A program made the position numbers and the translations under genes. A stretch of DNA of 64,000 nucleotides, from the NCBI RefSeq assembly GCF_001870485.1, contig NZ_MDKE01000004.1, positions 34,680 to 98,679 of the forward strand, read 5' to 3'. How positions within the stretch are numbered: position 1 is the stretch's first letter; the number at the start of each line of letters is the position of its first letter. The notes under the pieces are model-generated. The model did not search any database. It was given only the letters and a program-made list of their open reading frames with translations, and had not been told where the DNA came from. Source of the DNA: Oceanisphaera psychrotolerans. Lineage in GTDB: Bacteria; Pseudomonadota; Gammaproteobacteria; Enterobacterales; Aeromonadaceae. Below, piece after piece: positions 31,041 to 43,226 of the stretch.

Positions 31041-31571
31041 ATGGAAATGAAAACCATTGCTCGCCCCTATGCCAAAGCAGCTTTCGATTTTGCCGTTGAG
31101 AAAAAAGCGGTTGATAACTGGTTGACCATGCTGAGTTTTGCCGCCGAAGTGGTGCAAAACAAACAGATGGACGAGGTTATCAACGGCAATCTGAACGCGG
31201 AAAAGATGGCCGACGTGTTTTTGGCTGTCTGTGGCGAACAGCTCGATGAGCAAGGCCAGAACCTGATAAAGGCGATGGCCGCAAACGGACGCTTGAGTGT
31301 GTTGCCAGCAGTGGTACTGGAATTCGCCGCGATGAAGGCGGAGCTGGACCGGGAAGTGGAAGCCGATGTGGTTTCTGCTGCCAAACTGACCAAGCAACAA
31401 ATGGCCAAGATTCAGGCTTCACTTGAAAAGCGCCTGGAGCGCAAGGTGAAGCTGAATTGCAGCGTCGATAAGAGCCTGATGGCCGGCATCATCATCAAAG
31501 CCGGTGACATGGTAATCGACGGAAGTGTTCGGGGCAGGCTGTCCCGCTTGGCTGAAACGCTGCAATCTTGA
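31041..31571 (+). CDS. atpH: ATP synthase F1 subunit delta
   Basis: 176 aa stalk subunit that ties F1 to the b dimer. N-terminal [12 protein letters not shown], central [21 protein letters not shown] and C-terminal [39 protein letters not shown] are diagnostic of AtpH. Confidence 0.96.
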   Translation: MEMKTIARPYAKAAFDFAVEKKAVDNWLTMLSFAAEVVQNKQMDEVINGNLNAEKMADVFLAVCGEQLDEQGQNLIKAMAANGRLSVLPAVVLEFAAMKAELDREVEADVVSAAKLTKQQMAKIQASLEKRLERKVKLNCSVDKSLMAGIIIKAGDMVIDGSVRGRLSRLAETLQS

Positions 31572-31585
31572 TTGGGGAATAGAGC

Positions 31586-33127
31586 ATGCAACTGAATTCA
31601 ACTGAAATTGCCGAGCTGATAAAACAGCGTATCGAGCAATTCAACGTTGTCAGTGAAGCACGAAACGAAGGTACCATCGTCTCTGTAAGCGATGGCATCA
31701 TTCGTGTTCACGGCCTTGCTGATATCATGCAAGGTGAAATGATTGAACTGCCGGGCGGTCGTTACGCTCTGGCATTGAACCTGGAGCGTGACTCCGTAGG
31801 TGCCGTGGTTATGGGTCCCTATGCGGATCTGGCCGAAGGCATGAAGGTTCAGTCCACCGGCCGTATCCTGGAAGTACCGGTAGGTCGCAACCTGCTGGGT
31901 CGTGTGGTTAACACCCTGGGTGAGCCGATCGACGGTAAAGGCGCAATTGAAGCCGATACCTTCTCTCCGGTAGAAGTAATTGCACCGGGCGTTATCGATC
32001 GTCAGTCGGTCGATCAGCCGCTGCAAACCGGTTATAAAGCCGTTGATGCCATGATCCCGGTTGGTCGTGGTCAGCGTGAGCTGATCATCGGTGACCGTCA
32101 GGTAGGTAAAACTGCCCTGGCCGTCGATGCCATCATCAACCAGAAAGACTCCGGCGTTAAGTGTGTGTACGTGGCCATCGGCCAGAAAGCGTCCACCATC
32201 TCTAACGTGGTACGCAAGCTGGAAGAGCACGGCGCTCTGGCGAACACCATCGTCGTGGTGGCTTCTGCCTCCGAGTCCGCTGCCCTGCAGTACCTGGCAC
32301 CCTACTCCGGTTGTGCCATGGGTGAATTCTTCCGCGACCGTGGTGAAGATGCACTGATCGTATACGATGACCTGTCCAAGCAGGCCGTTGCTTACCGTCA
32401 GATCTCTCTGCTGCTGCGTCGTCCGCCGGGTCGTGAAGCTTACCCCGGTGACGTTTTCTACCTGCACTCCCGTCTGCTGGAACGCGCTTCTCGCGTGTCC
32501 GTCGACTACGTAGAGAAGTTCACCAATGGTGAAGTGAAAGGCAAGACCGGTTCTCTGACCGCGCTGCCGATCATCGAAACCCAGGCTGGTGACGTTTCTG
32601 CCTTCGTACCGACCAACGTAATCTCCATCACCGATGGTCAGATCTTCCTGACCACCGAGCTGTTCAACTCCGGTATTCGTCCGGCGGTTGACCCGGGTAT
32701 CTCCGTATCCCGTGTTGGTGGTGCTGCGCAGACCAAGATCATCAAGAAGCTGTCCGGTGGTATCCGTACCGCTCTGGCTCAGTACCGCGAACTGGCGGCC
32801 TTTGCGCAGTTCTCTTCCGACCTGGATGAGGCCACTCGCAAGCAGCTGAGCCACGGTCAGAAAGTGACCGAGCTGATGAAGCAGAAGCAATACCGTCCGA
32901 TGTCCGTCGCCGAACAGGGTCTGGTTCTGTTCGCCGCCGAAAATGGCTACCTGGACGATGTTGAGCTGAAGCTCATCACCACGTTCGAAGCCGCCCTGCT
33001 CGCTTATGCCGATTCAGAACATGCCGCCCTGATGGCGGAGATCAACGAGAAAGCTGACTTCAACAAAGATGTTGTTGCCAAGCTGACTGCGTTGCTGGAT
33101 AGCTTCAAGGCTACCCAGTCCTGGTAA
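31586..33127 (+). CDS. atpA: ATP synthase F1 subunit alpha
   Basis: 513 aa, full length. Walker [11 protein letters not shown], the ATP synthase alpha/beta signature [17 protein letters not shown] and the arginine-finger region are present. Codon use is highly biased, as expected for a strongly expressed gene. Confidence 0.98.
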   Translation: MQLNSTEIAELIKQRIEQFNVVSEARNEGTIVSVSDGIIRVHGLADIMQGEMIELPGGRYALALNLERDSVGAVVMGPYADLAEGMKVQSTGRILEVPVGRNLLGRVVNTLGEPIDGKGAIEADTFSPVEVIAPGVIDRQSVDQPLQTGYKAVDAMIPVGRGQRELIIGDRQVGKTALAVDAIINQKDSGVKCVYVAIGQKASTISNVVRKLEEHGALANTIVVVASASESAALQYLAPYSGCAMGEFFRDRGEDALIVYDDLSKQAVAYRQISLLLRRPPGREAYPGDVFYLHSRLLERASRVSVDYVEKFTNGEVKGKTGSLTALPIIETQAGDVSAFVPTNVISITDGQIFLTTELFNSGIRPAVDPGISVSRVGGAAQTKIIKKLSGGIRTALAQYRELAAFAQFSSDLDEATRKQLSHGQKVTELMKQKQYRPMSVAEQGLVLFAAENGYLDDVELKLITTFEAALLAYADSEHAALMAEINEKADFNKDVVAKLTALLDSFKATQSW

Positions 33128-33169
33128 CCATGTGGCAGCGTATGCTGCCACCTGAATTGGAGAAGCGAC

Positions 33170-34030
33170 ATGGCCGGCGCAAAAGAAATACGTAGCAAGA
33201 TCGGGAGTGTTAAAAACACTCAGAAGATCACCAGCGCTATGGAGATGGTGGCCGCCTCGAAAATGCGCAAGGCGCAGGATCGCATGGACCACAGCCGTCC
33301 ATACGCTGAAACCATACGCAAGGTGATCGGCCACATCGCGCAGGGGAACTTGGAATACAAGCACCCCTATCTGGCAGACCGTGAGGTCAAGCGCGTTGGG
33401 TTTATTATCATCTCGACCGATCGTGGCCTCTGTGGTGGTTTGAACATTAACCTGTTCAAGAAAGCCATCACCGACATGAAGACATGGGCCGACAAGGGCG
33501 TGGGTGTAGACCTGGCTCTGATTGGCAGCAAGGCGGTGAGCTTTTTCAACCGCCATGGCGGCAAAGTCGTCGCACAGGCCAGTGGACTGGGTGATAACCC
33601 GTCGCTGTCTGAGCTGATTGGCTCCGTCAATGTCATGCTGGAGGCGTACGACAAGGGTGAGATAGACAAGCTGTATCTGGTGTACAACAAGTTTGAAAAC
33701 ACCATGATTCAGAAACCCAAGGTCGATCAACTGTTGCCCTTACCTGCATCGGAAGAAACCGTAGCCAGCCACAGCTGGGATTATCTCTACGAGCCTGATC
33801 CAAAATCGTTGTTGGACAAGCTGCTGGTACGCTTTGTGGAAGCACAGGTGTATCAGGGCGTAGTAGAAAACCTGGCCAGTGAGCAGGCTGCACGGATGGT
33901 TGCCATGAAAGCCGCCACCGATAATGCCGGCAGTCTGATAGAAGATCTGCAATTGGTGTATAACAAAGCCCGTCAGGCTGCGATTACCCAAGAGCTGAGT
34001 GAGATTGTTGCCGGGGCCGGTGCCGTATAA
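33170..34030 (+). CDS. atpG: ATP synthase F1 subunit gamma
   Basis: 286 aa central-stalk subunit. N-terminal [32 protein letters not shown] and C-terminal [50 protein letters not shown] form the coiled coil that turns within the alpha3beta3 ring. Confidence 0.97.
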   Translation: MAGAKEIRSKIGSVKNTQKITSAMEMVAASKMRKAQDRMDHSRPYAETIRKVIGHIAQGNLEYKHPYLADREVKRVGFIIISTDRGLCGGLNINLFKKAITDMKTWADKGVGVDLALIGSKAVSFFNRHGGKVVAQASGLGDNPSLSELIGSVNVMLEAYDKGEIDKLYLVYNKFENTMIQKPKVDQLLPLPASEETVASHSWDYLYEPDPKSLLDKLLVRFVEAQVYQGVVENLASEQAARMVAMKAATDNAGSLIEDLQLVYNKARQAAITQELSEIVAGAGAV

Positions 34031-35452
<1,422 letters not shown>

Positions 35453-35470
35453 GCCTCGAAGGAGGACCTG

Positions 35471-35887
35471 ATGGCTGAATATAGCTTTCACCTGGACATC
35501 GTCAGTGCCGAGGAGCGTTTGTACTCCGGCTCTGTCAGTGCGGTGACTGTCTCCGGCTCTGAGGGTGAATTGGGGATCCGTTACGGACATGCCCCCTTGC
35601 TGACGGCTATCCGTCCCGGCCTGGTGCAATACGTTACCAAGGCCGGCCAGCAAGAAGTTCTGTATGTTTCCGGCGGCATGCTGGAAGTGCAGGGCAGCAG
35701 TGTCATGGTTTTGGCCGACACTGCGATTCGCGCCGAAGATCTGGATAAAGCCAAGGCCGAAGAAGCCAAACGAGCGGCGGAAGCCAAACTGCAGAATTCC
35801 TCACACGATGTGGATTATGCAGAAGCGGCCGCCGATCTGGCCCGGGCTATGGCGAAACTGCGCGTGCTGCAGTTGGTTAAAAGATAA
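35471..35887 (+). CDS. atpC: ATP synthase F1 subunit epsilon
   Basis: 138 aa: N-terminal beta sandwich ([45 protein letters not shown]) and C-terminal helical hairpin that can brake ATP hydrolysis. GGAGG precedes ATG 35471. Last gene of the operon. Confidence 0.97.
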   Translation: MAEYSFHLDIVSAEERLYSGSVSAVTVSGSEGELGIRYGHAPLLTAIRPGLVQYVTKAGQQEVLYVSGGMLEVQGSSVMVLADTAIRAEDLDKAKAEEAKRAAEAKLQNSSHDVDYAEAAADLARAMAKLRVLQLVKR

Positions 35888-35908
35888 CGTGCGTTAATAG
35901 CCGTGCGT

Positions 35909-35939
35909 AAAAAAGCGACCTCAGGGTCGCTTTTTTTTT
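35909..35939 (+). terminator. Intrinsic terminator of the atp operon
   Basis: Stem GCGACC/GGTCGC, extended by A/T pairs to twelve base pairs, loop TCAG, and nine T after the stem. Confidence 0.92.
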
Positions 35940-35989
35940 ATAAAAAAATCAGAATGACGGCAGTTTTTTATGACGGGATATGAATTCTA

Positions 35990-37354
35990 ATGACAACACA
36001 GGCAGTGATTCTGGCGGCGGGCAAGGGCACCCGCATGCGTTCGTCCTTACCCAAGGTATTGCACCCGGTGGCGGGGCAACCCATGGTCAGCCACGTGATA
36101 GCGGCGGCCCGGGCCGGCGAGGTAGACGGCATTCATCTGGTCTATGGCCACGGTGCCGATCAGCTCAAGGCGCGTATCGATGAGCCGGGCATCGGCTGGG
36201 TGCACCAGGCCGAGCAGCTGGGCACCGGCCATGCGGTGGCGGTGGCATTGCCGGAAATCAACGATACCGACCGGGTACTGGTGCTCTATGGCGATACTCC
36301 GCTGCTGCAGCCGCAGACCCTGCAGGCGTTGCTGGCGGCGCAGCCAACCGGCGGTGTTGCTCTGCTGACGGTCAAACTCGACAACCCCACCGGCTATGGC
36401 CGTATCGTGCGGGAAAATGGCCAGGTAGTGGGCATCGTCGAGCAGAAAGACGCCAATGCCGAGCAGCTGGCCATCAACGAGGTCAACACCGGGGTGCTGG
36501 TGGCCGAAGCCGGCCAGCTCAAGCGCTGGCTGGGTGCCTTGAACAACAACAACGCCCAGGGTGAATACTACCTCACCGATATCTTCGCCATGGCCCATGC
36601 CGACGGCTGCGAGATTGCCACCGTGCATCCGGCCAGCACTGCCGAAGTGGAAGGCGCCAACGATCGGGTACAGCTGGCCGGACTGGAGCGGGCCTATCAG
36701 AAAATGCAGGCCGAGCGGCTGATGCGCGAGGGCGTGACCCTGCTGGATCCGGCCCGCTTCGATCTGCGCGGTACGCTTACCGTGGGCGAAGAGGTCACCA
36801 TCGACGTCAACGTGGTCATCGAAGGCAAGGTCACCCTGGGTAACAGAGTCAGTATCGGTGCCGGCGCTATCCTCAAGGACTGCGTGATAGGTGACGATGT
36901 AGTGATCAAGCCCTATTCCATCATCGAGCAGGCCGAGCTGGGCAGCGCCAGCAGTGCCGGTCCCTTCGCCCGCCTGCGCCCCGGCGCCGTGCTGGCCGAG
37001 GATGCCCATGTCGGCAACTTCGTCGAAATGAAAAAGTCCCGCCTGGGCAAGGGGTCCAAGGCCGGTCACTTGAGCTACCTGGGCGATGCGGAGATCGGTG
37101 CCGGGGTCAACATCGGTGCCGGTACCATCACCTGCAACTACGACGGGGTGAACAAGTTCCAGACCGTGATCGAAGACGGCGTCTTCGTCGGTTCCGATTC
37201 CCAGCTGGTGGCCCCGGTGCGTATCGGCAAGAACGCCACCCTGGGCGCGGGCAGCACGGTCACCAAGGACGTGGCCGAAGGCGAACTGGTCATAACCCGG
37301 GTGCGCCAGCGTCATATCAAAGATTGGCACCGGCCCGTTAAGAAAAAGCCGTAA
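35990..37354 (+). CDS. glmU: Bifunctional UDP-GlcNAc pyrophosphorylase / glucosamine-1-phosphate acetyltransferase
   Basis: 454 aa. The N-terminal uridyltransferase domain starts [25 protein letters not shown]; the C-terminal left-handed beta-helix acetyltransferase domain includes [30 protein letters not shown] and [13 protein letters not shown]. Performs the last two steps of UDP-GlcNAc synthesis for peptidoglycan and LPS, fed by GlmS/GlmM. Confidence 0.97.
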   Translation: MTTQAVILAAGKGTRMRSSLPKVLHPVAGQPMVSHVIAAARAGEVDGIHLVYGHGADQLKARIDEPGIGWVHQAEQLGTGHAVAVALPEINDTDRVLVLYGDTPLLQPQTLQALLAAQPTGGVALLTVKLDNPTGYGRIVRENGQVVGIVEQKDANAEQLAINEVNTGVLVAEAGQLKRWLGALNNNNAQGEYYLTDIFAMAHADGCEIATVHPASTAEVEGANDRVQLAGLERAYQKMQAERLMREGVTLLDPARFDLRGTLTVGEEVTIDVNVVIEGKVTLGNRVSIGAGAILKDCVIGDDVVIKPYSIIEQAELGSASSAGPFARLRPGAVLAEDAHVGNFVEMKKSRLGKGSKAGHLSYLGDAEIGAGVNIGAGTITCNYDGVNKFQTVIEDGVFVGSDSQLVAPVRIGKNATLGAGSTVTKDVAEGELVITRVRQRHIKDWHRPVKKKP

Positions 37355-37389
37355 GCCTGTTTTTTGGTCACAAATCAGCTAGTGGGATA

Positions 37390-37412
37390 AAGAGGCAACC
37401 CTGTTGCCTCTT
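37390..37412 (+). terminator. Hairpin terminator after glmU
   Basis: Perfect 10-bp stem AAGAGGCAAC / GTTGCCTCTT, three-base loop CCT. The T-run after it is short (TTATT), so efficiency is uncertain. Confidence 0.65.
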
Positions 37413-37548
37413 ATTGACGCCCGAGTTAGCTGTTGGCATCACTAACAGGCGACGCCGGAGCTGGCCCTTTGTCCGACGTTGTCTGAATCAGCAAATCCCC
37501 CTTTCCGAAACTATCGATTGATCCCTTATCTTTTGATCTGCTAGCATT

Positions 37549-37567
37549 AAGTTTCAAATCGAAACTT
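37549..37567. promoter_or_regulatory. Operator-like palindrome before the DeoR-type regulator
   Basis: Perfect 7-bp inverted repeat AAGTTTC-AAATC-GAAACTT ending ten bases before the regulator's start codon. The TTTC/GAAA half-sites resemble operators of the DeoR/GlpR family, and CGAAACGAAA follows at the start of the gene. Autoregulation is likely (inference). Confidence 0.5.
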
Positions 37568-37576
37568 AGACGAGTC

Positions 37577-38341
37577 ATGTCGAAACGAAACACCCAACAA
37601 CGCCGTCATACCATCGTCAGCCTGCTCAACGAGCAGGGCGAAGTGACCGTCGACGAGCTGTCGCAGCGTTTTGAAACCTCCGAAGTCACCATTCGCAAGG
37701 ATCTGACCGCCCTGGAAAAAAACGGTCTCCTGCTGCGTCGCTATGGCGGGGCCGTGCCGGTGCCGAGCGAAATGGTGACGGAGAATGCGAGCGAGCCGGT
37801 TTCGAAACGAAAGCAGGCCATTGCCCATGCCGCGGCCGGACGGATCCGTGACCATAACCGCATCATCATCGACAGCGGCAGCACCACGGCGGCGCTGCTG
37901 GGCGAACTGGGCCAGAAGCACGGCCTGATCGTGATGACCAACTCGCTGAATATTGCCAATGCCCTGCGCGAACTGGAGCCGGAGCCGACCCTGCTGATGA
38001 CCGGCGGTACCTGGGATGCGACCTCCGAGTCGTTTCAGGGCCAGGTCGCCGAGCTGGTGCTGAGATCCTACGATTTCGACCAGCTGTTTATCGGTGCCGA
38101 CGGTATTGATCTCGAGCGAGGCACCACTACCTTCAACGAACTGACGGGCCTGTCGCGGGTGATGGCGGAAGTGGCCCGGGAAGTGGTGGTGATGGTGGAG
38201 TCGGACAAGCTAGGCCGCAAGATCCCCAATCTGGAACTGCCCTGGAGCGCCATTCATACCCTGGTGACCGACAAGGGAATATCCGAAGACTTTCAACAAC
38301 AGATAGAGCTGAAGGGCATTAACCTGGTTATTGCCCCCTAA
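37577..38341 (+). CDS. DeoR/GlpR-family transcriptional regulator
   Basis: 254 aa. N-terminal DeoR winged helix ([52 protein letters not shown]) and C-terminal sugar-phosphate sensor domain of the DeoRC type ([39 protein letters not shown]). Its place between glmU and glmS suggests that it senses an amino-sugar phosphate and controls glmS; vibrios have a similar gene here. Effector and targets are inferred. Confidence 0.88.
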   Translation: MSKRNTQQRRHTIVSLLNEQGEVTVDELSQRFETSEVTIRKDLTALEKNGLLLRRYGGAVPVPSEMVTENASEPVSKRKQAIAHAAAGRIRDHNRIIIDSGSTTAALLGELGQKHGLIVMTNSLNIANALRELEPEPTLLMTGGTWDATSESFQGQVAELVLRSYDFDQLFIGADGIDLERGTTTFNELTGLSRVMAEVAREVVVMVESDKLGRKIPNLELPWSAIHTLVTDKGISEDFQQQIELKGINLVIAP

Positions 38342-38357
38342 TCCTGAGGAAACGATT

Positions 38358-40190
38358 ATGTGCGGAATTGTAGGGGCAGTAGCCCAGCGTGATGTGGCGG
38401 AGATTCTGGTAGAAGGCCTGCGCCGTCTTGAATATCGTGGTTATGACTCTGCCGGGGTCGCGGTGATCGACGGTGAGGGACAGCTGGGCCGGTTACGCCG
38501 CCTGGGCAAGGTGCAGGCCCTGGCCGATGCGCTGAACGAACAGCCGCTGACCGGCGGTACCGGTATTGCCCACACCCGCTGGGCCACCCATGGTGAACCG
38601 TCCGAACGCAATGCTCATCCCCATGTATCCGGCAATATCGTGGTGGTACATAACGGCATCATCGAAAATCACGAGGAGTTGCGGGCCGAGCTGCAGGCCA
38701 GAGGTTATGAGTTCAGCTCCGACACCGACACCGAAGTCATTGCACACCTGGTGCATCATCACCGTCAACACTGCGATTCACTGCTGAGTGCGCTGCAGAC
38801 GACCGTCAAGGAACTGCGAGGCGCCTACGGTACCGTGCTGATGGATACCCGGGACCCATCGCGCGTCGTGGTGGCCCGTTCGGGCTCGCCGCTGGTGATC
38901 GGGCTAGGCCTGGGCGAAAACTTCATCGCCTCCGATCAGCTGGCACTGCTGCCGGTCACCCGTCGCTTCCTGTTCCTCGAAGAGGGCGACGTGGCCGAAG
39001 TGACTCGGCGTGAAGTTCATGTCTACGATGTCGACGGTAACCCGGTGGTGCGCGACGAGCTGGAGTCCGACGTCACCCATGATGCGGGTGACAAGGGTGA
39101 ATACCGTCACCATATGCTGAAGGAAATCTACGAGCAGCCCAAGTCGATCACCGATACCCTGGAAGGCCGGATCACCGACTCGGCGGTGGTGGTGGAGTCC
39201 TTCGGTAATGGTGCTCGCGCCATCTTCGAAAAGGTCGAGCACATCCAGTTGATCGCCTGTGGTACTTCCTATCACTCCGGCATGGTGGCCAAATACTGGT
39301 TCGAAGCCCTGGCCGGGGTGTCTTGCGATATCGAAATTGCCTCCGAATTCCGCTACCGCAAGTCGGTGGTGCGGCCGAACAGCCTGCTGATCACCCTGTC
39401 CCAGAGTGGCGAGACCGCTGACACCCTGGCGGCGCTGCGCCTGGCCAAGGAGTCCGGCTTCATGGGCAGCCTAGCCATCTGCAATGTGCCCGGTTCATCC
39501 CTGGTGCGGGAGTCGGATCTGGCCTTCATGACCCGGGCCGGTGCCGAAATCGGTGTGGCCTCCACCAAGGCGTTTACCACCCAGCTGGCGGGACTGCTGA
39601 TGCTGGTGGCCGCCGTCGGTCGCTGCCGTGGCAACATGGATGCTGCGACCGAAGCCGGCCTGGTACAGTCGCTGCGCAGCCTGCCGGCCCATATCGCCGA
39701 TACTCTGGCCCTGGCCAAGGACATCGAAGCGCTGGCAGAAGAATTTGCCGACAAGCAGCACAGCCTGTTCCTGGGGCGGGGCGATCAGTACCCCATCGCC
39801 ATGGAAGGGGCGCTCAAGATGAAGGAAATTTCCTATATCCATGCCGAGGCCTATGCCGCCGGCGAGCTCAAGCATGGCCCGCTGGCGCTGATCGACGCCG
39901 ACATGCCGATCATCGTGGTGGCGCCCAACAACGACCTGCTGGAAAAACTGAAATCCAACGTGGAAGAAGTGCGTGCCCGGGGCGGCATTCTCTATGTGTT
40001 TGCCGACAAGCAGGCCGGCTTCAAGGGCGATGGCACCATGCGGGTGATGCAGCTCAACCATGTGGACGAGGCGATTGCCCCCATCGTCTACACGGTGCCG
40101 ATGCAACTGTTGTCCTACTATGTGGCGTTGATCAAGGGCACAGACGTGGACCAGCCCCGTAACCTGGCAAAATCCGTTACGGTGGAATAA
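38358..40190 (+). CDS. glmS: Glutamine-fructose-6-phosphate aminotransferase
   Basis: 610 aa, starting MCGIVGAV so that Cys2 becomes the N-terminal nucleophile of the glutaminase domain. Two SIS domains follow ([28 protein letters not shown]) and the C-terminus is [14 protein letters not shown] 38358 has GAGGAAAC upstream. Makes glucosamine-6-phosphate. Its last codons are the attTn7 recognition site, which explains the transposon that follows. Confidence 0.98.
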   Translation: MCGIVGAVAQRDVAEILVEGLRRLEYRGYDSAGVAVIDGEGQLGRLRRLGKVQALADALNEQPLTGGTGIAHTRWATHGEPSERNAHPHVSGNIVVVHNGIIENHEELRAELQARGYEFSSDTDTEVIAHLVHHHRQHCDSLLSALQTTVKELRGAYGTVLMDTRDPSRVVVARSGSPLVIGLGLGENFIASDQLALLPVTRRFLFLEEGDVAEVTRREVHVYDVDGNPVVRDELESDVTHDAGDKGEYRHHMLKEIYEQPKSITDTLEGRITDSAVVVESFGNGARAIFEKVEHIQLIACGTSYHSGMVAKYWFEALAGVSCDIEIASEFRYRKSVVRPNSLLITLSQSGETADTLAALRLAKESGFMGSLAICNVPGSSLVRESDLAFMTRAGAEIGVASTKAFTTQLAGLLMLVAAVGRCRGNMDAATEAGLVQSLRSLPAHIADTLALAKDIEALAEEFADKQHSLFLGRGDQYPIAMEGALKMKEISYIHAEAYAAGELKHGPLALIDADMPIIVVAPNNDLLEKLKSNVEEVRARGGILYVFADKQAGFKGDGTMRVMQLNHVDEAIAPIVYTVPMQLLSYYVALIKGTDVDQPRNLAKSVTVE

Positions 40191-40215
40191 TCCGTAGCGT
40201 ACTGCCGATAACTGT
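40140..40215. other. attTn7: attTn7 target (glmS 3' end plus insertion point)
   Basis: The end of glmS encodes [15 protein letters not shown], the stretch read by TnsD in Tn7. The insertion lies 21-25 bases after the stop codon, the canonical Tn7 spacing. Confidence 0.88.
40211..40215. repeat. Target site duplication, copy 1 (ACTGT)
   Basis: ACTGT directly before the terminal TGTGGGAG; the same five bases follow the other transposon end at 53931. Five base pairs is the Tn7 rule. Confidence 0.93.
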
Positions 40216-40290
40216 TGTGGGAGAGTAATAAAGTATCATACTAAGTATTAAAGTATCATACTAAGAAATAAAGTTGCATACTGAAACCGC
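40216..40290. repeat. Tn7-type right end with three abutting TnsB-binding repeats
   Basis: After the terminal TGTGGGAG, copies of AATAAAGTATCATACTAAG begin at 40227, 40247 and 40267 (the third reads AATAAAGTTGCATACTGAA), exactly 20 bp apart. Dense repeats next to tnsA are typical of the Tn7 right end and also overlap where the tns promoter should be. Confidence 0.88.
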
Positions 40291-40333
40291 CGATTCTATG
40301 CTCGTTTAATGAGCAGAGTCCGGCGGTTTTTTC

Positions 40334-41164
40334 ATGGCGTCACACAATAAGAGATTTACTGAAGCCTTGTTTGCAAGGTGGATGAAAGAAGGTCGAGGCA
40401 GCGGCCAGCATGCTGACTACAAACCCTGGCTGACGGTTAGGGATTTGCCTTCCCTGGGGCGGGTCCATCGCGTCTTCGGCCACAAATCCAGGCGTACCCA
40501 CCACCTGTTATCCGATCTCGAACTTTCCGTCTTTCTGCTTCTGGAGTGGCACAGCGACATTACCCAAGTCCGCGAGCAGTTTCCCCTTGAAAGAGATGTT
40601 ACCCGTCAGCTGGCCACTGAGGCCGGAATAAAGCACCCGTGTATTGCGGGGGTCGATCAGTATATGTCGTCGGACTTTTTGGTGGACTCGGCCGATGAAA
40701 AAGAGTCCAGGTTTGTGCTGCAGGCGAAATACCGAGAGGCGCTTAACGATGTTCGAACGGTGGAAAAGCTGGAACTGGAGCGCCGATATTGGAAGGAGAA
40801 GGCCCTGCCCTGGTATCTGGTCACGGAAGCAGATGTGCCAGCCGTGGTGACTCAAAACATCAAGTGGTTCTATCAGGCACAGCGGGAGGAAGAAGAGGAT
40901 GAAGAGCTGACGTTGCAGCAGATCGAGTTCTACGCCCATCACTTCGAAAGGAACCCGAACAAGACAGTACTCGCTATCTGTAAGGAACTGGATGCAGCCT
41001 ACAGCTTGCCACTTGGCGAATCGCTTTACGAGGTGAGGCGGTTGTTGGCCAAGCGCTATTTTACCTTCGATATTTTTATTCCTACCACCAAGCTTAAAGC
41101 GAAGGACTTGAAAGCCGGAGATCTGGGGTTTATCCGGGAGGTGTATCTTGTTTCGAATCAATGA
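40334..41164 (+). CDS. tnsA: Tn7 transposase subunit TnsA
   Basis: 276 aa (Tn7 TnsA 273). Restriction-enzyme-like nuclease that cuts the 5' ends of the transposon. The catalytic residues fall at the Tn7 positions: Glu63 (SDLELSVF), Asp114 (MSSDFLVD) and Lys132 (LQAKYRE). The C-terminal winged-helix domain (LTLQQIEFYAHHF...RRLLAKRYFTFDI) contacts TnsC. The gene ends 17 bases inside tnsB. Confidence 0.96.
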   Translation: MASHNKRFTEALFARWMKEGRGSGQHADYKPWLTVRDLPSLGRVHRVFGHKSRRTHHLLSDLELSVFLLLEWHSDITQVREQFPLERDVTRQLATEAGIKHPCIAGVDQYMSSDFLVDSADEKESRFVLQAKYREALNDVRTVEKLELERRYWKEKALPWYLVTEADVPAVVTQNIKWFYQAQREEEEDEELTLQQIEFYAHHFERNPNKTVLAICKELDAAYSLPLGESLYEVRRLLAKRYFTFDIFIPTTKLKAKDLKAGDLGFIREVYLVSNQ

Positions 41165-43226
41165 GGTGCTACAGATCGGTGAACGCCGTTACCGTGTGCT
41201 TCAACTGCTCGGCGAGCATCTGGTCTGGATCGACATAGACGATGACTCGGCCTTTCCTGAGATCACGTCGGTCGGTGAGCTGGTAGAAGCCATAGAGCTG
41301 GAGAATTTGCAGCGTACGGAAGACCCTTGCAAGGAACTTGCCTTTGAATCCCCGCAGGAGGGCAGTATCGCCAGAACCAAACGGAATAATAACTATGCTC
41401 TGATCAAACCTCTGCTTGAGCTGCCCGATTTCTTTGAGCCGAAAAGCCGGGGCAAAGTGATAAACAGCATTCTTGCCGAAAAGGGTTCTACCAAGCAGAC
41501 GCTGTACCGGCTAGCCCGGCGATACTGGCAGCGGGGGCAGATGCCGAATGCTCTGTTGCCTGACTACAAGCACTCAGGGGGCAAGGGTCAACGACGGATT
41601 GCCAAAGACAAGAAACTGGGGCGTCCTCGCAGGGACATGCCGGGAGTCGGAGCCAAAGTAGACGAGTTTACTGAACGCCTGTTCCGTATGGCCATAGACA
41701 GATACCTGCTGAAGGATAAGGGGCACTCTTTTCCCTATGCTTATCGCCGCTTTCAGACTTTGTATCGCAACTATTTTCCGGATGTTCCGGAAGAGGAGCT
41801 GCCCAGCAATTGGCAGATGATGCACTTCTACAAACGCGAATATTGCCAGACGGAAACGCTTAGCAAGCGCGTGTCGAATATTGAATACAACAAGGACATC
41901 AGGCCTTTGCACAGTACGGCGAATACCCAGGTGCTTGGTCCCGGCTCCCGCTACGAAATCGACGCTACCATTGCCGATATCTATGTGGTTTCCGACAGCG
42001 AACGGGGAAACATCGTTGGCCGGCCCGTGGTCTACATGGTGATTGACGTATTCAGCCGCATGGTGGCCGGCTTCTACATAGGGTTCGAGACCCCTTCCTA
42101 TGTAGCGGCCATGCAAGCCCTGTATATGGCAGTGACGGATAAAACGGGCCATTGCAGGAATCTGGAGTTCGATATCACTCTCGAGGACTGGCCGTGTGTG
42201 GGTCTTCCGGATGCCATACTGGCAGACAGAGGTGAACTGCTGGGGCATCAGATAGAAAGCCTGGAAAGCAATTTTACGGTCAGAATAGAAAATACGCCGC
42301 CTTATCGGGGCGATGCCAAAGGTATAGTGGAGCGCAATTTCAAGGCGATACAGGCGTCCTTCGGTCCTTTCGTGCCCGGTTTTGTATCCGGCACCAAGGT
42401 AAAAAAGCGAGGCGGAAAGGATTACCGGCTGGATGCCAAGCTGACAGTAAGGGATTTCGCTCAGATCATCTTGTCGTCCGTGCTCTACCACAACCAATAT
42501 GCCCTCCTGGAGAAGTACGACCGGGATGCTGACATGCCTGCGGATTTGCCCTCCACTCCCATTCACCTGTGGAACTGGGGCTTGCAGCACAGAACCGGAC
42601 GTTTGCATCAGGCTGATCCGGATGCCCTGCGTGTAGCCCTGTTACCGCGACAAAGGGCTACCATATCCGATAAAGGGGCCTGTATGTTCGGCATCTATTA
42701 CACTTCATCGGAGCTGTTGCAGCAGGGCTGGTTACACCGGGGCCGGGGTGTTAAACGGCCGGCGAGTATTGCAGCTGCCTACGATCCTATGGTTGCCGAT
42801 CAAATCTACCTTTTCCCGGAAAAGGACAGCATCAAGTACTGGACTTGCAACCTGGCTGATATATCCCGGGAATTTCGGGGCGCTTCGTTCTGGGATGTCT
42901 GGCAGATCAGAGACGAACAGAAGAAAACGATGGCCAAGGCCAAAGTGCTTTCGGGTTCTAAAAAGCGACAGCACGAGGAATTTGTCATCGACAAAATCGC
43001 GCATGCTGAAAAGTCGGCACCTGATACATCCGGCATCTCCAATGCTCAGCGGATCAGAGACATAAACGAAAACAAACGCAAGGAAAAGGAAAGGGAGCGA
43101 TCCGAGAAGGCGTATCGTCCTGACACGGATAAAAGCCAGCCTTCAGGAAAGGTTATTCATATTTCCGAATCCGAGCCGGATCTGGACTATCCGGATTACA
43201 TCGACGAATTGTTTGAGGACGACTGA
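41148..43226 (+). CDS. tnsB: Tn7 transposase subunit TnsB
   Basis: 692 aa (Tn7 TnsB 702). DDE integrase-fold transposase that binds the end repeats, cuts the 3' ends and joins them to target. The DDE residues are Asp272 (RYEIDATIAD), Asp360 (AILADRGE) and Glu395 (GIVERNF), within one residue of Tn7 numbering. N-terminal helix-turn-helix region around 85-135. The basic and acidic C-terminal tail should contact TnsC. Confidence 0.97.
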   Translation: MFRINEVLQIGERRYRVLQLLGEHLVWIDIDDDSAFPEITSVGELVEAIELENLQRTEDPCKELAFESPQEGSIARTKRNNNYALIKPLLELPDFFEPKSRGKVINSILAEKGSTKQTLYRLARRYWQRGQMPNALLPDYKHSGGKGQRRIAKDKKLGRPRRDMPGVGAKVDEFTERLFRMAIDRYLLKDKGHSFPYAYRRFQTLYRNYFPDVPEEELPSNWQMMHFYKREYCQTETLSKRVSNIEYNKDIRPLHSTANTQVLGPGSRYEIDATIADIYVVSDSERGNIVGRPVVYMVIDVFSRMVAGFYIGFETPSYVAAMQALYMAVTDKTGHCRNLEFDITLEDWPCVGLPDAILADRGELLGHQIESLESNFTVRIENTPPYRGDAKGIVERNFKAIQASFGPFVPGFVSGTKVKKRGGKDYRLDAKLTVRDFAQIILSSVLYHNQYALLEKYDRDADMPADLPSTPIHLWNWGLQHRTGRLHQADPDALRVALLPRQRATISDKGACMFGIYYTSSELLQQGWLHRGRGVKRPASIAAAYDPMVADQIYLFPEKDSIKYWTCNLADISREFRGASFWDVWQIRDEQKKTMAKAKVLSGSKKRQHEEFVIDKIAHAEKSAPDTSGISNAQRIRDINENKRKEKERERSEKAYRPDTDKSQPSGKVIHISESEPDLDYPDYIDELFEDD

